Below are positions 45,501 to 55,605 of a stretch of 64,000 nucleotides of DNA, piece by piece; the first letter of the stretch is position 1; each line of letters begins with the position of its first letter. Origin of the DNA: Chaetorhynchus papuensis. Lineage: Eukaryota; Chordata; Aves; Passeriformes; Rhipiduridae. The stretch lies in contig VWYX01000870.1 in assembly GCA_013396525.1 (NCBI GenBank), positions 175,638 to 239,637 of the forward strand, written 5' to 3'. The translations under genes were made by a program, and so were the position numbers. The notes under the pieces are model-generated. The model was not told the origin of the DNA. It worked only from the letters and a program-made list of their open reading frames with translations, and ran no database searches.

Positions 45501-48500
45501 TGATAGTCAAGATTCCTTTTGTAGTTGAAATCTCTGGTTTCATGACTGTGAGGATATGCAAAAGCTGATTTTTTTCATCCTGTGTACTCAAATACAGGAG
45601 TCAAAGGCAGATGCATTCTGATAGAGGCAGAAAGAAATATTGAGGATGTTGGGAAATGTTGATATATTTTTCACTGCTTACCTCTTTATTTTGTATCTTA
45701 CATTTCAAGTGAATGGCATTCACATTAGGCAGGGAAGGAAGGAGGGGGAAACACATCAAATTCTTCCACTCTTCTTCTAAGGAATTTAATCCACACCCAA
45801 TCAATGTATTCCTAAGGGTTTTCCTCTCTTTTCCTTTCTCCTATTCATATCTGGACAGAAGGCTGTAAGATCCTTCTCGTGCTCTGAATTTTGTCTACTA
45901 AAGTTCCTCCACGAGCAGAGCAGCATCTCAGAGTCCACATGACTGACTGGGAGCCGCAGCCTTCCAGTGCTCTTGGCCTCTTTTAAAGCTTTAAAGGTTT
46001 TAGGGCTGTCACCATGGGCAGACAGATGGGAACACGTGGAGCTGGGTAGATGTGTGCAGCCTGTTAATAATGTGTGTGCTCTGCTTTGTGGGTTGCTGCT
46101 GTTTTAGGGGATTCGGAAGAAATTCAAGGCATGAGGTGGCAAAGCTTAGAACCTGGAACAAATTCTTAGTCAGCTTGTATCGAAGCAGAGCTAAGACTGA
46201 GAATGGAAGATGAAATAAATGTTTAACCCAAATCCTGAAAAGCAGGGGAGTGAGTACAAGTAGTTTGATACTCCAAAATTATAGGTTCAATTAGGCCTTG
46301 TAGCATAGTAACTGCTGCCCTAGGGAGATTGTTCTATGCAGCTGTGCTGATTGCTGAATGGAAAAAAAGGTGAATCAAAGAACAAAATGCTTCAAAGCAG
46401 ATTTATTAGCTAAAGTCTCTCCAGTTTGTGTTGGGCTTGATCATCTCTGTTTCTTTTGATCTTCTCTTTCATGTTTCTCTTCAGCTACATCAATCATTTC
46501 TTTAAGATGTCCAAAGAACTGTTATGAGACAACTCTTTGTTTCGGTTGGGCTTGTCAGCTCTGTGCTGTGGGAGTTGATTCTCATAACTGCTTCTTAGCT
46601 TTAAATATTTTGAGTAAATGAAGTAACATCTAAACATTGTTTAGTGACTTAAACACCTTACTTGCATAATTTTACTGAATATCATCTTTAATCCCAGACT
46701 TTATACCATCCCTACCAGGACTTCTGTGAGACAAGGGGAAAAAAATCATCATTTGGAAGGTATGGTTAGCTGTCTTCATTAGTTCAGTGTGTCAATGAAA
46801 GGTCCAGAATAGCTTGGCTGATACTACAGGATTGCAGTGTAGGTGCTCTGCCATCTGCCAAAGCCAGAATGGGACTTGGTGCATTTCTTACCTGTCTGTA
46901 TCTTTTTGTGTGTGTTATCAGAGTAGACACAGAAATGTATACCAACATATTTAAGTAAACCCAAGGACAATGCCATAGAAGATCCTGTGTGCTCCTTAGA
47001 TAACAGCAAAGGAATTCCTCAATGGCTGTTGGGTGCCTGCCCTTTTAGTCTGTGCTCTTCAGTGCAGAGATCTGATTGTTTCAAATGTGTGCCTTAATAC
47101 TGGATAGGCTGAAGTACCTGAGGGACTTTGGTCACTAACTCAGATGCTGGCAGTGAAATACATTAATTTTGCATAGTGTTTCTAGGAGATTTGCATTCTC
47201 AAACTGAAATAATCTGCTTTCTTAAGCTTTTGACTGTCCCAAGGCTTCATGGTAAGAGGACAGCATACAGAATGTCTGGAGTAACTTAAAACCTTGTAAC
47301 AAATGAAATGGCCTTATTTCCCCTCTAATCTTTCCCTCCCTCATCTTATTACAGTGATGTTCCTGCACTTAACAAAGGTAGATTGAGCTCCCCTATTTCT
47401 TTTGTGCTGCACTTTAAGCAAGTCTTCAAATACATAATCCTGAGTGCTGTGGCACTGGGTCTTTGTGGGGTGGTGACTCGTAGGGTGTGTTTGTAAGGAA
47501 CCGGTTTGAGATTTCCTGAGCATATTACATTTTACTAGTTCTTGTGCTGCATGTGTTCTTTTCTGCATATTTGTGTGGAGATTTTAGATGCTTCAGGACT
47601 TTGTTACAGCATTATGTAATTGGCCTTTTATCTTCAAGTCACCACTTTGATTTCCTTTTGCTTCAGCAAGGACGAACAGTTGCTGCAAACCAGTGGATAT
47701 TAGGGGAGCTTGTGGGTTTGGCAGAACTTGTGGATCCAGTGCCTCAGATTTGGTACTACACTTTCCCCTAGTGTGCAGACTTACTAGGAGGAGTCAGGAA
47801 GCCACAAATTGCAGGAAGAAATGCTAGTGGGACTCTGTGGAAATACTAACTTTGTTCTGTTGCAACAGTGAGGAAGGATTGGTGGCTTCTTTCAGCAGGC
47901 TGATTCCCTTCATCCACAGTGAAGTCCTCTCTCTCAGTTACAGGCTTCAGCATAAATAGTATAACTGTTGTAATATCTCACACATGGAGCTATGCAAAGC
48001 ATCTTACATACTTTGTTTTTTAAAGAATTCATTTCCCCCTGTGACTGGGCTATTTCTGCAGTTCATCTTTTCAGATAAGTGTCTCTCAGGGGAATATATC
48101 TTCCAGTTGGTTAATAGTGGAGGAGGAGAGGAAAGTTCCACACCTGATAAGAATAGATCTGGAGGGGAGGAAGAATACAGTAGTTTCTCATGGAAAAAAT
48201 TAGTGGTTGCTTATTCTGTTTAAATGTTCCCTTACCATGAGACTGATATAAAAAAACAGTCTCACTTTTTGAATCAGCATGCTGAATTCTGAATTAAGTG
48301 GCCTCACTTTAAGCTGTAATGTCATCAAAATAACCATTATTTCTATCTGCTTATTTTAGCATCCAAGTCACTGGTTTTATTTGAGAGGGAAATTTCCTAA
48401 GATATGCAACAACTTGCCTCATTCTTGGTTACCTTCTGAAATGTCTGTCAAGTTTGGGTTGGGGTTTTGTGTGATTTTAAATGGGGTTGAGAGGGAATTT

Positions 48501-51500
48501 GTATCAAACCACAAAGCCATGTGTATTTCCAGCATATACCTAATGTACCTACTTTATTTGGGTTATTTGTAGTTCTGAAGAAACAAAAATAATCTTCTGA
48601 AGCTACTGAATTAAACTGACAAGATTTTCTATGACTTTCTTTCATGTGGGTGACAGCAGGTTGATTTTTAGAGCTCTTTCAGGAGTGAAGGTATTCACAG
48701 GGTCGCTCTCACTTGTGTACTTTTCGTGGAGAATAATGAATTCATGTTAGTGCTTCTGTGTCAGGGATTTAGTCATCATCTTCTGAACTGTTACTTTTAT
48801 GAAGCTCTCAGAGCTAAACTACCTTTAAGATTTCTGTGTCAAAATACAATTTTTTAATCTATCCCTTTCAATTTAAGTTGTTTCTGTGTATCAAGAAGAG
48901 ATTGTCACAGAGTGTGTATCTAGGAAAAGCATAATTCTTGTAGAAAGTCAAAGTTAAAACTTCTTTTTCTATTCAAGCATGAGTTGATCAGTTTCAGAAA
49001 CTAAACTGACACTTTTCTTCATGTGCTTCTTTCTTCTAGGGTTTTCACAGACATTCAGCAAGTCCTCAACAACCTTACCCATCCCCGTTTTGTATTCACA
49101 GACAACGAGGGAGAAGCAGACATCCTCTACAACTTCTCACACTTCAAAGATTATAGGTTAATTAATTACAGGATTCATTGTTCCCCTGATAATACTTTTT
49201 TTAACATTTTTTGCTATAAAAACTGTGTTCCCAAAGGCCTCCACAACCTTCCCCCTTCACCAAGCACTTGTTTGCTTTGTAGGAAGCTGAGTGAGGAGAG
49301 GCCTGAGGTAATGGTGAATCAGTTCCCGTGTGAGAACCTCCTGACTGTCAAAGACTGCCTGGCATCCATTGCTAGACGAGCTGGAGGACCAGATGGGCCC
49401 AGATGGTTGCCTCGGACTTTTAACCTCCAGACAGAATTGCCCCAGTTCATCAGCTACTTCCAGCAACGTGACAGAAGGTGACTTGTGTTTCCTCTTCCTT
49501 AGGTTTTGTCCTCTCTTGATCCCACTTCCCTCAAAGACCAGGAGCCCGCATTTTGGTCTTGACAGCTGTTGCACCACCATGAGTTAGCTCTTGCTGCATT
49601 TGTATTCAAGTGAATTTTACCTGAAAAGTGGGAGCTTTTTAGGGATTTTTTTTAGGTAAGAGTATTTAAGCAATGCAGTTTGAAACACAGAAACTTTGCT
49701 GTGATTTGAACACAGAGCTGAAGTCCTTTACTTTTTGCCTAGTCAGGATCTTGCCTCTTGTGTTTAACAAATATACAAAGCCTCAAAATGTGTTTGCAAC
49801 AAGTGTGGGATTTTTTTTTCCAGGGGACAGTAGCAGTTGATCTTGCACTTAAACCAGAATGGAAAATGTTTGAAGTACTTGGGTTCGGTAAGGTTATTAA
49901 AGTAAATTTAGTTTTAGTGTTAGACTGAAGCAGTTGTGGAGCTTTAGGGTTTTAAATCCACACTTTCTGCTGCTGCAGCTGCCTTGAAGTGGATGGAAAC
50001 TACGATTTTTCTTTTTGTAAGGGAGAAAGAGAGCATTAGCTACTGCTGAATAACCTCTTCTGTGTGGCATGGAGTATTCTGGTTGAAAGGTTGCTGCTTT
50101 GGTCACACTTGCTTATTATGGTGATACCTTCCAGGGGTTTCCTTTGGCCATTATTTGCTATGCATAGTCTGTTACAGGCTGGCATTGACCAGGAGAGAAC
50201 ACACCTACCATGTATCCCTAGTGTGGGGTGGCTTAATTCCTTTTTAATATTTAGGATTGACAGTGAATGCAGTGTCTATGTAGGGAATGGGAAGGAGGAG
50301 ATAGGAATTTTCAAACAAACTAAACAGAAGTAAACTGCTATCTTCAGCTCACTTTATGATGCTTTAATAGGTTGAGGAAAGGACATCAAACATCAAGCAT
50401 CACCCTGTCCTGACTTGGAAAGATAGATGGAAAGACCAGCATATTGCTGGATTTTCTCAAGGATATCTCAAAGAATTTTGCCCCTGGAGGTGTCTAGGTG
50501 CTAGAAAGATAGACAATGGTGGTGTGCTTTCATTTTCCTGTAATGTGAACTGTTGAGACACTGTAGTTTCTTCCCAGAGAGATGAGTTGTGGTATTAATG
50601 TGAATGATTTGGAGGTGTCAGTAGGGAACCAACTTGAAAAATTGCACAATGCCCTGCCAGAATGTTCTCAGGCTCCTGGCAGAACGATTCCACACCGTGA
50701 CCTGGGCATGTTCGTGGTGATGCTGTCCTGTTGATGGGTTGTTTTCCCCTTTTGGTGGTGTCAGATGCAGAAGAAGGAGATAAACAGTGAGATCATGCTA
50801 GGACCTAATTAAAAAAAAAAATCTGTGAAAGGTATCATTGCCTTTTCTCTCCCTTATGCCTAAGACCTACTGCTCCCAGCTGTCAGCAAAAGTCTTAATT
50901 CTTGCACTGTAGCCCACAGCTTTATAAAGTATTTTTTCAGGAGAAGACATGAGACCAGTCAAGTGGATGTTCAGCCAGATGAATGAGGTGGATACTTACA
51001 GGTGTTGCTCTCTCTCTTTCTCTCCCAGGGGAGAAGACAATCACTGGATCTGCAAACCATGGAACCTGGCCAGAAGCCTGGATACCCACATCACCAACAA
51101 CCTGAACAGTATCATCAGGCACAGGGAAAGCAGCCCAAAGGTGAGAGAGTGTGGCTTTGAACAGGATTTAAAGGGCAGAGCTGAAAAAACTGCTTCACAG
51201 AAGGATGTCTGGAAATACAAAGGAAATTTTTTTGTTCAGAATTCATACGTTGTCCATAAGCATACAGTTCAGAATAGATTCAAATTGGTCAACTCCAGTT
51301 GTTGCAACTGGAAGTCAGTGGTGAAGTCAGCCTGATGTCTTATTTAAAAAATAAAACTTGCCCTGACAATAAGGGATACTCCAGCCTGGTGCTGCTGTAA
51401 AGCCAATCCCCAGGCTGGCAGACAAACACATTGGCTATAGTTATCATTGGTCATCAATTTGGGAACATTATTGCTTTTGTGCCCTGATTGATTGTTATTG

Positions 51501-54500
51501 CTCTGCTCAGTGGCACAAAGTACCACCTTTGCCAACAAGAGATGAATCAGGAGCTTTTTACGGGGAGCCTGCAACATCTACCTGTACCTCACAGTGTGTG
51601 AGCACTGGAGCTCGCTTCAGCACCATTTGTTGGTGGTGTATGGACTGCATGTGTTTTCTGGGGTGCAGAAATGCACACAGAATTGCTTCACAATTGTTGC
51701 AAAACAACAAGGTCACCAGAGTTAGAAATCTGATTCTTGAAAATGAGAACATACTGGCCTGCTCGATTCCACACCCTGTTGTCAGAGTGTGACAAAAAGT
51801 AACATCGTGTATTTGTGCACGTTTCTGAGGAAAAGCTGAAATGGAGGCAGGGGTACCCTGAATCGTCGAGGGGCAGCATTTCACCTGGGCTGTGTTTCAC
51901 GTGTTTCACGTGCTGTGCTGTAGGTGGTGTGCAAATACATCGAGGAGCCGGTGCTGTTTGAGCGCGAGGACGTGGGGCTGGTGAAGTTCGACGTGCGCTA
52001 CGTGGTGCTGCTGCGCTCCGCCAGGCCCCTGCGGCTCTACAGCTACGACGTGTTCTGGCTGCGCTTCTCCAACAGGTGCTCACCTCCCCTCACAGCCTGC
52101 AGGGGGCACTGATGCCTCTTCCTGGGCTTAAAATCAAGAGTCAAACACGGTTAGAAGGGAAAAAGGGATTTTACCTTGGGATTTATTTTAAGGATCCTTA
52201 GGTGCACCACGTCCAGGTCGAATTCACCTCCATGCACACCCCAATGCACCCCCACCAAAGATCTGGTATCACATTAGAGCTGTGTTACTAATTAGCACAT
52301 CTATCAAAGATTCCCCAAGGAGAGGCTCGAGTGAGCCCCCCTCCCCAAGGAACCTTCCCCTGGATGGTTCTAGCTCAGTTTCCAAAATGTGTTGTGGAGA
52401 GGACCTTGGGCTCTGGGCACACTGATCCCTGACTACGAAGCTTCTAAAATGTTCAGTCTCTCAGCTTGACAAACAAGTCCAAGAATGTAGGCAAAAAAGC
52501 ACTAAGAATACAGAAATTGTAAAAAAGTATAACAGGAGTATAAAAGAAAAGACAAAAATCATCATGGCATCAGTAGAATTGGGATATCTTGGAAATTGAG
52601 GAGTTGTTCTGTTCCTTAGGGCATTTTCACTCGATGACTTGGATGACTATGAGAAGCATTTCACCGTCATGAATTATGCTCCTGGTGTCACATTAAAACA
52701 GGTAAGCAGACGGCCCAAAACACTCCCTCGCCTTTCTGTTGGTAGAAAATCTTCTGGTGCCTGCTCTGTGGCTATTAGCAAATAACTTATTTCACATCCA
52801 CTTAAACAGGGTGTTCAAAGTACCTGAAGTCCTAAACAAATATTTTTCTAGACTCTTTCCCCCAGTCATCTGTGATTATCTAAGGTAATACAAACCTACA
52901 TTCTGAATAGAACCCACATTGATAGAGACAATAAAAGAATTACAAACAAGGACAGCTTGTCATTGTCAAAGCCTTAGGGTGATCTTTTATAACAAGAAAT
53001 CCTGGAACAAGGAAGGTATTCAGGAGCTGTCTTAATTCCCCAGTTCTCTACTTGCATTTGTATGAATGGCAGATATATTTGATGTTCCATTCTCTTGTCA
53101 TTCCCAACCAAGACAGCCTTTGATGTTACTGAACTGTTTTAGGTGCACTGTGAAGACTTCATTCCTTTGTTTGAAAAACAATATCCTGAATATCCTTGGA
53201 CAACGGTACAAGTAAGTCAGCAATTCATCTTTGTCATGTAAATGTTCATGATCTGCATGGGGTTTTCTTACCCAGCTTTTCCAAAAGTGTTGTGCTGTTA
53301 GGTTTTTTTTTCTCAGAAGACATATTTCATGTGTATCAGTTTCACAAAGGAGATCATATGTTAACCTTTACTTCAGAACTTGGTGTAATTTGCCCTCAAA
53401 TACTTGGTTGTGAGAGAATTGTTATTTTATAATTTGAGAATTCTCTTTCATGATTACACTATGATAATTCTGTATGTTTGACTTAGCAATACAGCCAGTC
53501 CTGACTATTCTCAAGTGCAGAGTTTCCTGCTGCTGCCCCAGCTTCTCTGTGTTAGCAGCCTTACCAGAGGCCTGTCCCTGCTCCTTGCACAGATGACTTT
53601 TCACAAGCACACAGATGGTTCTCTGATACCAGGGCATCTTTTGTCTGTAAAAAGGAAGCTCCAAATACTACAGGTCCATAAAACATGCAGGAAGGCAGAT
53701 GAGAGCCTTCTCATTGATTTTAATTTTTCCCCTGTGATTCGTGCTTGAAAGAAAAAGCTGAATGTGAAGAGCTGGTTCAGAAACATGCACAGAACTGAAT
53801 TCTTTCATTCTTCCATATTTATTAGGAGCTGGAAGAAGCAGAGTGAATGATAGTTGAGCCTTTATATGTGCATATTTATTCAAAAGTGCATAAATTACTC
53901 AACTATGACTTGATTTCCATAAATTAATTCACAATGGTTTTAACTAGGCCCTTGTATCCAATTAATGATACTCAGAATATGACAGGGTTTAAAATAGTCT
54001 GGAAGAGACTACAAGGGGTGAAAAGAGAGATGTCAAAATACATCCTGTAGGTTACCCAAAGTAGTACTTTGTGTGTACAGACAATATAAAGTTTTACACC
54101 ATCTTTTCATTGGCAGAGGGAATGGTTCACTGCAGTATAAACTCATGGCTAAAATTCACAGCTGTGTGTTCTTCCTGGTTTATTTCACTTTCAGATTGGA
54201 TAGCTGCCTGTTTTTCAAAATACCTATGTAGTACATTCTTAAAATCTCTGTCCCCCCCATCCTTCTTCGGGTTACAAATGGGTAGAAGATTTTTCATTGC
54301 AGAACAGAACAAAACAAAGCTGAAATACAACTGCATAGGCAGGGGAAAAAAAGCCAGCACTTCACAGTTGTACTGCTGGTCTTCACAGAACTCTCCTGGG
54401 TTTTCTTTTTCCCCTCCTCTACACATAAGTGCAGTACTTTGCATAATGCCTGAGAAGGGGGTTAATTCAAATGTTACATGCACTCTTTTCAGGATTTCCA

Positions 54501-55241
54501 TAATACTGATTGGCTCCCCAGGAAAGTCCATGGATATTGCCAGGTGCTGAGTCCTTTGTCTGTGTTGGCATTAGGTTTAAATGCACATTTGGAAGTCTGT
54601 GCAGATTTTCATCTGTTGTGTAGTGCAATTGATACAAACCCTTTAGAACACTGTATGCATGATTAGAAATGTGTTTGTTGCTTTTATGGAACCTCACTCC
54701 TCATTCAGAGACCTTTTTCTCTTATCAGGCAAGTATTTTTAAGGCGTTTGCTGAATTGTTCCAAGTTGCTTCGTCTAAACCTGCCCCTCTTGGCATCTGC
54801 GATTATCCATCATCAAGAGCAATTTATGCCATTGACTTGATGCTTAAGTGGGACACCAGCAGAGATGGTGAGAAGCTTCTTTATTAGAATGTTGAATTGT
54901 TTGTGTTTGTGGACCTTTTCAGAAATTTATTCCTTCTCTTTTAACTTGTACTGTTTTACAAGCAGTGTGAGCTGTGTGCTCTGTGCTTTTCCCAGTCATT
55001 TTCTATAAATTCTGGATTAAAGACAAGTAGTGATTTGGGGTCTCTGTAGAGCTTGTATTAAGCAGCAATGTTTGTGTTTGCCTTGACAGGAAAAAGAATT
55101 ATGCAGCCTCAGATCTTGGAGGTGAACTTTAATCCTGACTGTGACAGAGCCTGCCGATACCACCCCACCTTTTTCAATGATGTCTTCAGCACCCTATTTC
55201 TGGATGAAACAGACAACTGCCATGTGACACGCATTGTCTAA
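30433..55241 (+). CDS. TTLL12: TTLL12, complete (14 coding exons, 627 aa)
   Basis: TTLL12 combines an N-terminal SET-like region with a C-terminal tubulin-tyrosine-ligase-like domain. It is reported to affect tubulin modification and histone H4K20 methylation and to restrain RIG-I-like receptor signalling; no ligase activity has been established. Exons: 30433-30552, 37113-37288, 39218-39416, 41145-41304, 41897-42030, 44546-44622, 49040-49156, 49283-49477, 51029-51140, 51924-52075, 52620-52701, 53143-53211, 54729-54867, 55090-55241. The sum, 1884 bp, is open throughout with consistent phases. Human is 644 aa, and the difference lies mostly in a shorter N-terminus. The TTL domain (about residues 290-627) shows [36 protein letters not shown] and [10 protein letters not shown]. 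The ATP loop lacks the usual glycines, consistent with a pseudo-ligase. Confidence 0.97.
30587..30945. repeat. 35-bp GC-rich minisatellite in TTLL12 intron 1
   Basis: About ten copies of a 35-bp unit (GAGCCGGGGGAGAGCGGCGC plus TGAGGGAGCAGCCCC). Variants carry GGGGCC or GGCGCCG in place of GGCGCTG. The array starts about 35 bp after the exon 1 donor. A single N at 30683 interrupts one unit, with about ten bases of the unit missing there, so the assembly is unreliable at this point. The unit has no stop in any frame and 35 is not a multiple of 3, which creates long false ORFs on both strands. Confidence 0.95.
35616..35717. repeat. Irregular TTAGCTA-type palindromic repeat
   Basis: Multiple overlapping copies of TTAGCTA, GCTATTAGC and TTAGCAT with strong self-complementarity (AGCTAAGCT, TAGCTAATAACAGCTA). 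It abuts the 5' edge of the CR1 tail, so it may be a low-complexity expansion at the insertion point (inference). Confidence 0.7.
35717..35805 (+). mobile_element. CR1 LINE 3' end
   Basis: The segment contains ccctgcccatggtaggga, then aaggtcccttctaaccca, and ends in the CR1 terminal motif ATTCTATGAT (35788-35797) followed by T. This is the standard avian CR1 3' UTR, 5'-truncated to under 100 bp, sense to TTLL12. Confidence 0.9.
37113..37288 (+). CDS. TTLL12: TTLL12 exon 2 (acidic segment)
   Basis: The acceptor is ccatctcag and the donor ACAG|GTGAGT, phase 0 to 2. It encodes [16 protein letters not shown], a run of Asp/Glu ([13 protein letters not shown]), then [20 protein letters not shown], closely matching human. 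Confidence 0.97.
39218..39416 (+). CDS. TTLL12: TTLL12 exon 3
   Basis: The acceptor is tcccgcag and the donor GGG|GTGAGT, phase 2 to 0. It encodes [39 protein letters not shown] and EEMW-like [15 protein letters not shown]. Third codon positions are strikingly G/C compared with exons 2, 4 and 5. Confidence 0.97.
41145..41304 (+). CDS. TTLL12: TTLL12 exon 4
   Basis: The acceptor is atcctgcag and the donor GGTG|GTAAGT, phase 0 to 1. It encodes [20 protein letters not shown] and [20 protein letters not shown], near-identical to human. Confidence 0.97.
41897..42030 (+). CDS. TTLL12: TTLL12 exon 5
   Basis: The acceptor is gctgcag and the donor CAG|GTATGA, phase 1 to 0. It encodes [19 protein letters not shown], then [20 protein letters not shown], aligned with the human SET-like region. 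Confidence 0.96.
42031..44545 (+). other. TTLL12: TTLL12 intron 5
   Basis: 2.5 kb of intron. I found no exon, repeat family or RNA gene in it. Confidence 0.6.
44546..44622 (+). CDS. TTLL12: TTLL12 exon 6
   Basis: The acceptor is ttttccag and the donor is AA|GTACGT, phase 0 to 2. It encodes [18 protein letters not shown] and AKDKVF. An open frame runs on for 150 bp past the donor, but homology stops at the donor. Confidence 0.94.
44623..49039 (+). other. TTLL12: TTLL12 intron 6
   Basis: The longest TTLL12 intron after intron 1 (4.4 kb). It holds a small tandem duplication (caggctgtt twice near 44688) and a T-run near 44856. No exon or recognisable transposon seen. Confidence 0.6.
49040..49156 (+). 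CDS. TTLL12: TTLL12 exon 7
   Basis: The acceptor is ttcttctag and the donor TATAG|GTTAAT, phase 2-2. It encodes [20 protein letters not shown] and [14 protein letters not shown], the start of the TTL-like half. Confidence 0.97.
   Translation, partial: GFHRHSASPQQPYPSPFCIHRQRGRSRHPLQLLTLQRL
49283..49477 (+). CDS. TTLL12: TTLL12 exon 8
   Basis: The acceptor is gctttgtag and the donor GAAG|GTGACT, phase 2-2, after an intron of only 126 bp. It encodes [20 protein letters not shown] and [19 protein letters not shown], nearly identical to human. Confidence 0.98.
49478..51028 (+). other. TTLL12: TTLL12 intron 8
   Basis: 1.55 kb without coding or repeat content that I recognise. A CT-rich tract (51008-51026) precedes the acceptor. 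Confidence 0.6.
51029..51140 (+). CDS. TTLL12: TTLL12 exon 9 (ATP-grasp loop region)
   Basis: The acceptor is ctctcccag and the donor AAAG|GTGAGA, phase 2 to 0. It encodes [20 protein letters not shown]. In active TTL enzymes the KP is followed by a glycine-rich GRG-type loop; here WNLARS replaces it. Confidence 0.97.
51924..52075 (+). CDS. TTLL12: TTLL12 exon 10
   Basis: The acceptor is gtgctgtag and the donor ACAG|GTGCTC, a poor donor at positions +4 to +6; phase 0 to 2. It encodes [30 protein letters not shown] and [13 protein letters not shown]. The codons are very GC- and CpG-rich next to AT-rich exons. Confidence 0.97.
52110..52572 (-). mobile_element. Solo LTR, copy 2, filling TTLL12 intron 10
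   Basis: 463 bp bounded by TGATGCC and GGCATCA, and the reverse complement of 11228-11678 along its whole length with scattered substitutions and short indels. AATAAA on the minus strand is at 52182-52187, so it is antisense to TTLL12. Flanks are GCAC and GTAG, with no visible target-site duplication. It leaves only 34 bp to the exon 10 donor and 47 bp to exon 11. Confidence 0.88.
52620..52701 (+). CDS. TTLL12: TTLL12 exon 11
   Basis: The acceptor is ctgttccttag, 47 bp after the LTR, and the donor is CAG|GTAAGC; phase 2 to 0. It encodes [19 protein letters not shown] followed by APGVTLKQ. Confidence 0.97.
53143..53211 (+). CDS. TTLL12: TTLL12 exon 12
   Basis: The acceptor is ctgttttag and the donor CAA|GTAAGT, phase 0-0, 23 codons. 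It encodes [20 protein letters not shown]. Confidence 0.96.
53212..54728 (+). other. TTLL12: TTLL12 intron 12
   Basis: 1.5 kb with no feature I can support. Open frames on both strands (for example 54071-54550) match nothing. Confidence 0.6.
54729..54867 (+). CDS. TTLL12: TTLL12 exon 13
   Basis: The acceptor is ttatcag and the donor GATG|GTGAGA, phase 0 to 1. It encodes [20 protein letters not shown] and [19 protein letters not shown], matching human. Confidence 0.97.
55090..55241 (+). CDS. TTLL12: TTLL12 last coding exon
   Basis: The acceptor is ccttgacag. It encodes [20 protein letters not shown] and [16 protein letters not shown], ending CHVTRIV with TAA at 55239-55241. The E and N of LEVN correspond to metal-binding residues of TTL enzymes. 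Confidence 0.98.
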
Positions 55242-55605
55242 CCACAGGAGACATTACTCTATCAATTTCCTTCTCAGATATGCTTAACAGCAGGATTTAT
55301 ATTTCAGTTCTATGAGCTGCTGATGCAACTGTTTTCCTATACTGATCACCAGGGGGAAAAAAAATTGTATCAAAAGAATATGCATATACCATATACTGTA
55401 TTGATAATCCCTTTGTCTGCATTGTCTTTGTCTTGCTTTGTTCCTTCTGTAAATCACTGGTGTGTGTTGACAGTGTCTTGTTTATTGAATATTGGAGACC
55501 TCCAAGTAGGACTTGTTTTTCAGGTAGCCTGATTGCTTGCTTGCTGGGAACCATTGCACAAGTTCCTTGTGTCAACATTAAAACTATAATTTACTGAATC
55601 ATGTT
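55242..55605 (+). terminator. TTLL12: TTLL12 3' UTR and probable poly(A) site
   Basis: ATTAAA at 55577-55582 is followed by a GT-rich stretch (about 55602-55618), the arrangement expected of a cleavage site near 55600. A canonical AATAAA at 56946-56951 could serve a longer form. Confidence 0.6.

Noticed and set aside
54071..54550. 159-codon + and 134-codon - frames in TTLL12 intron 12
   Set aside because: Overlapping frames on both strands with no homology; intron.
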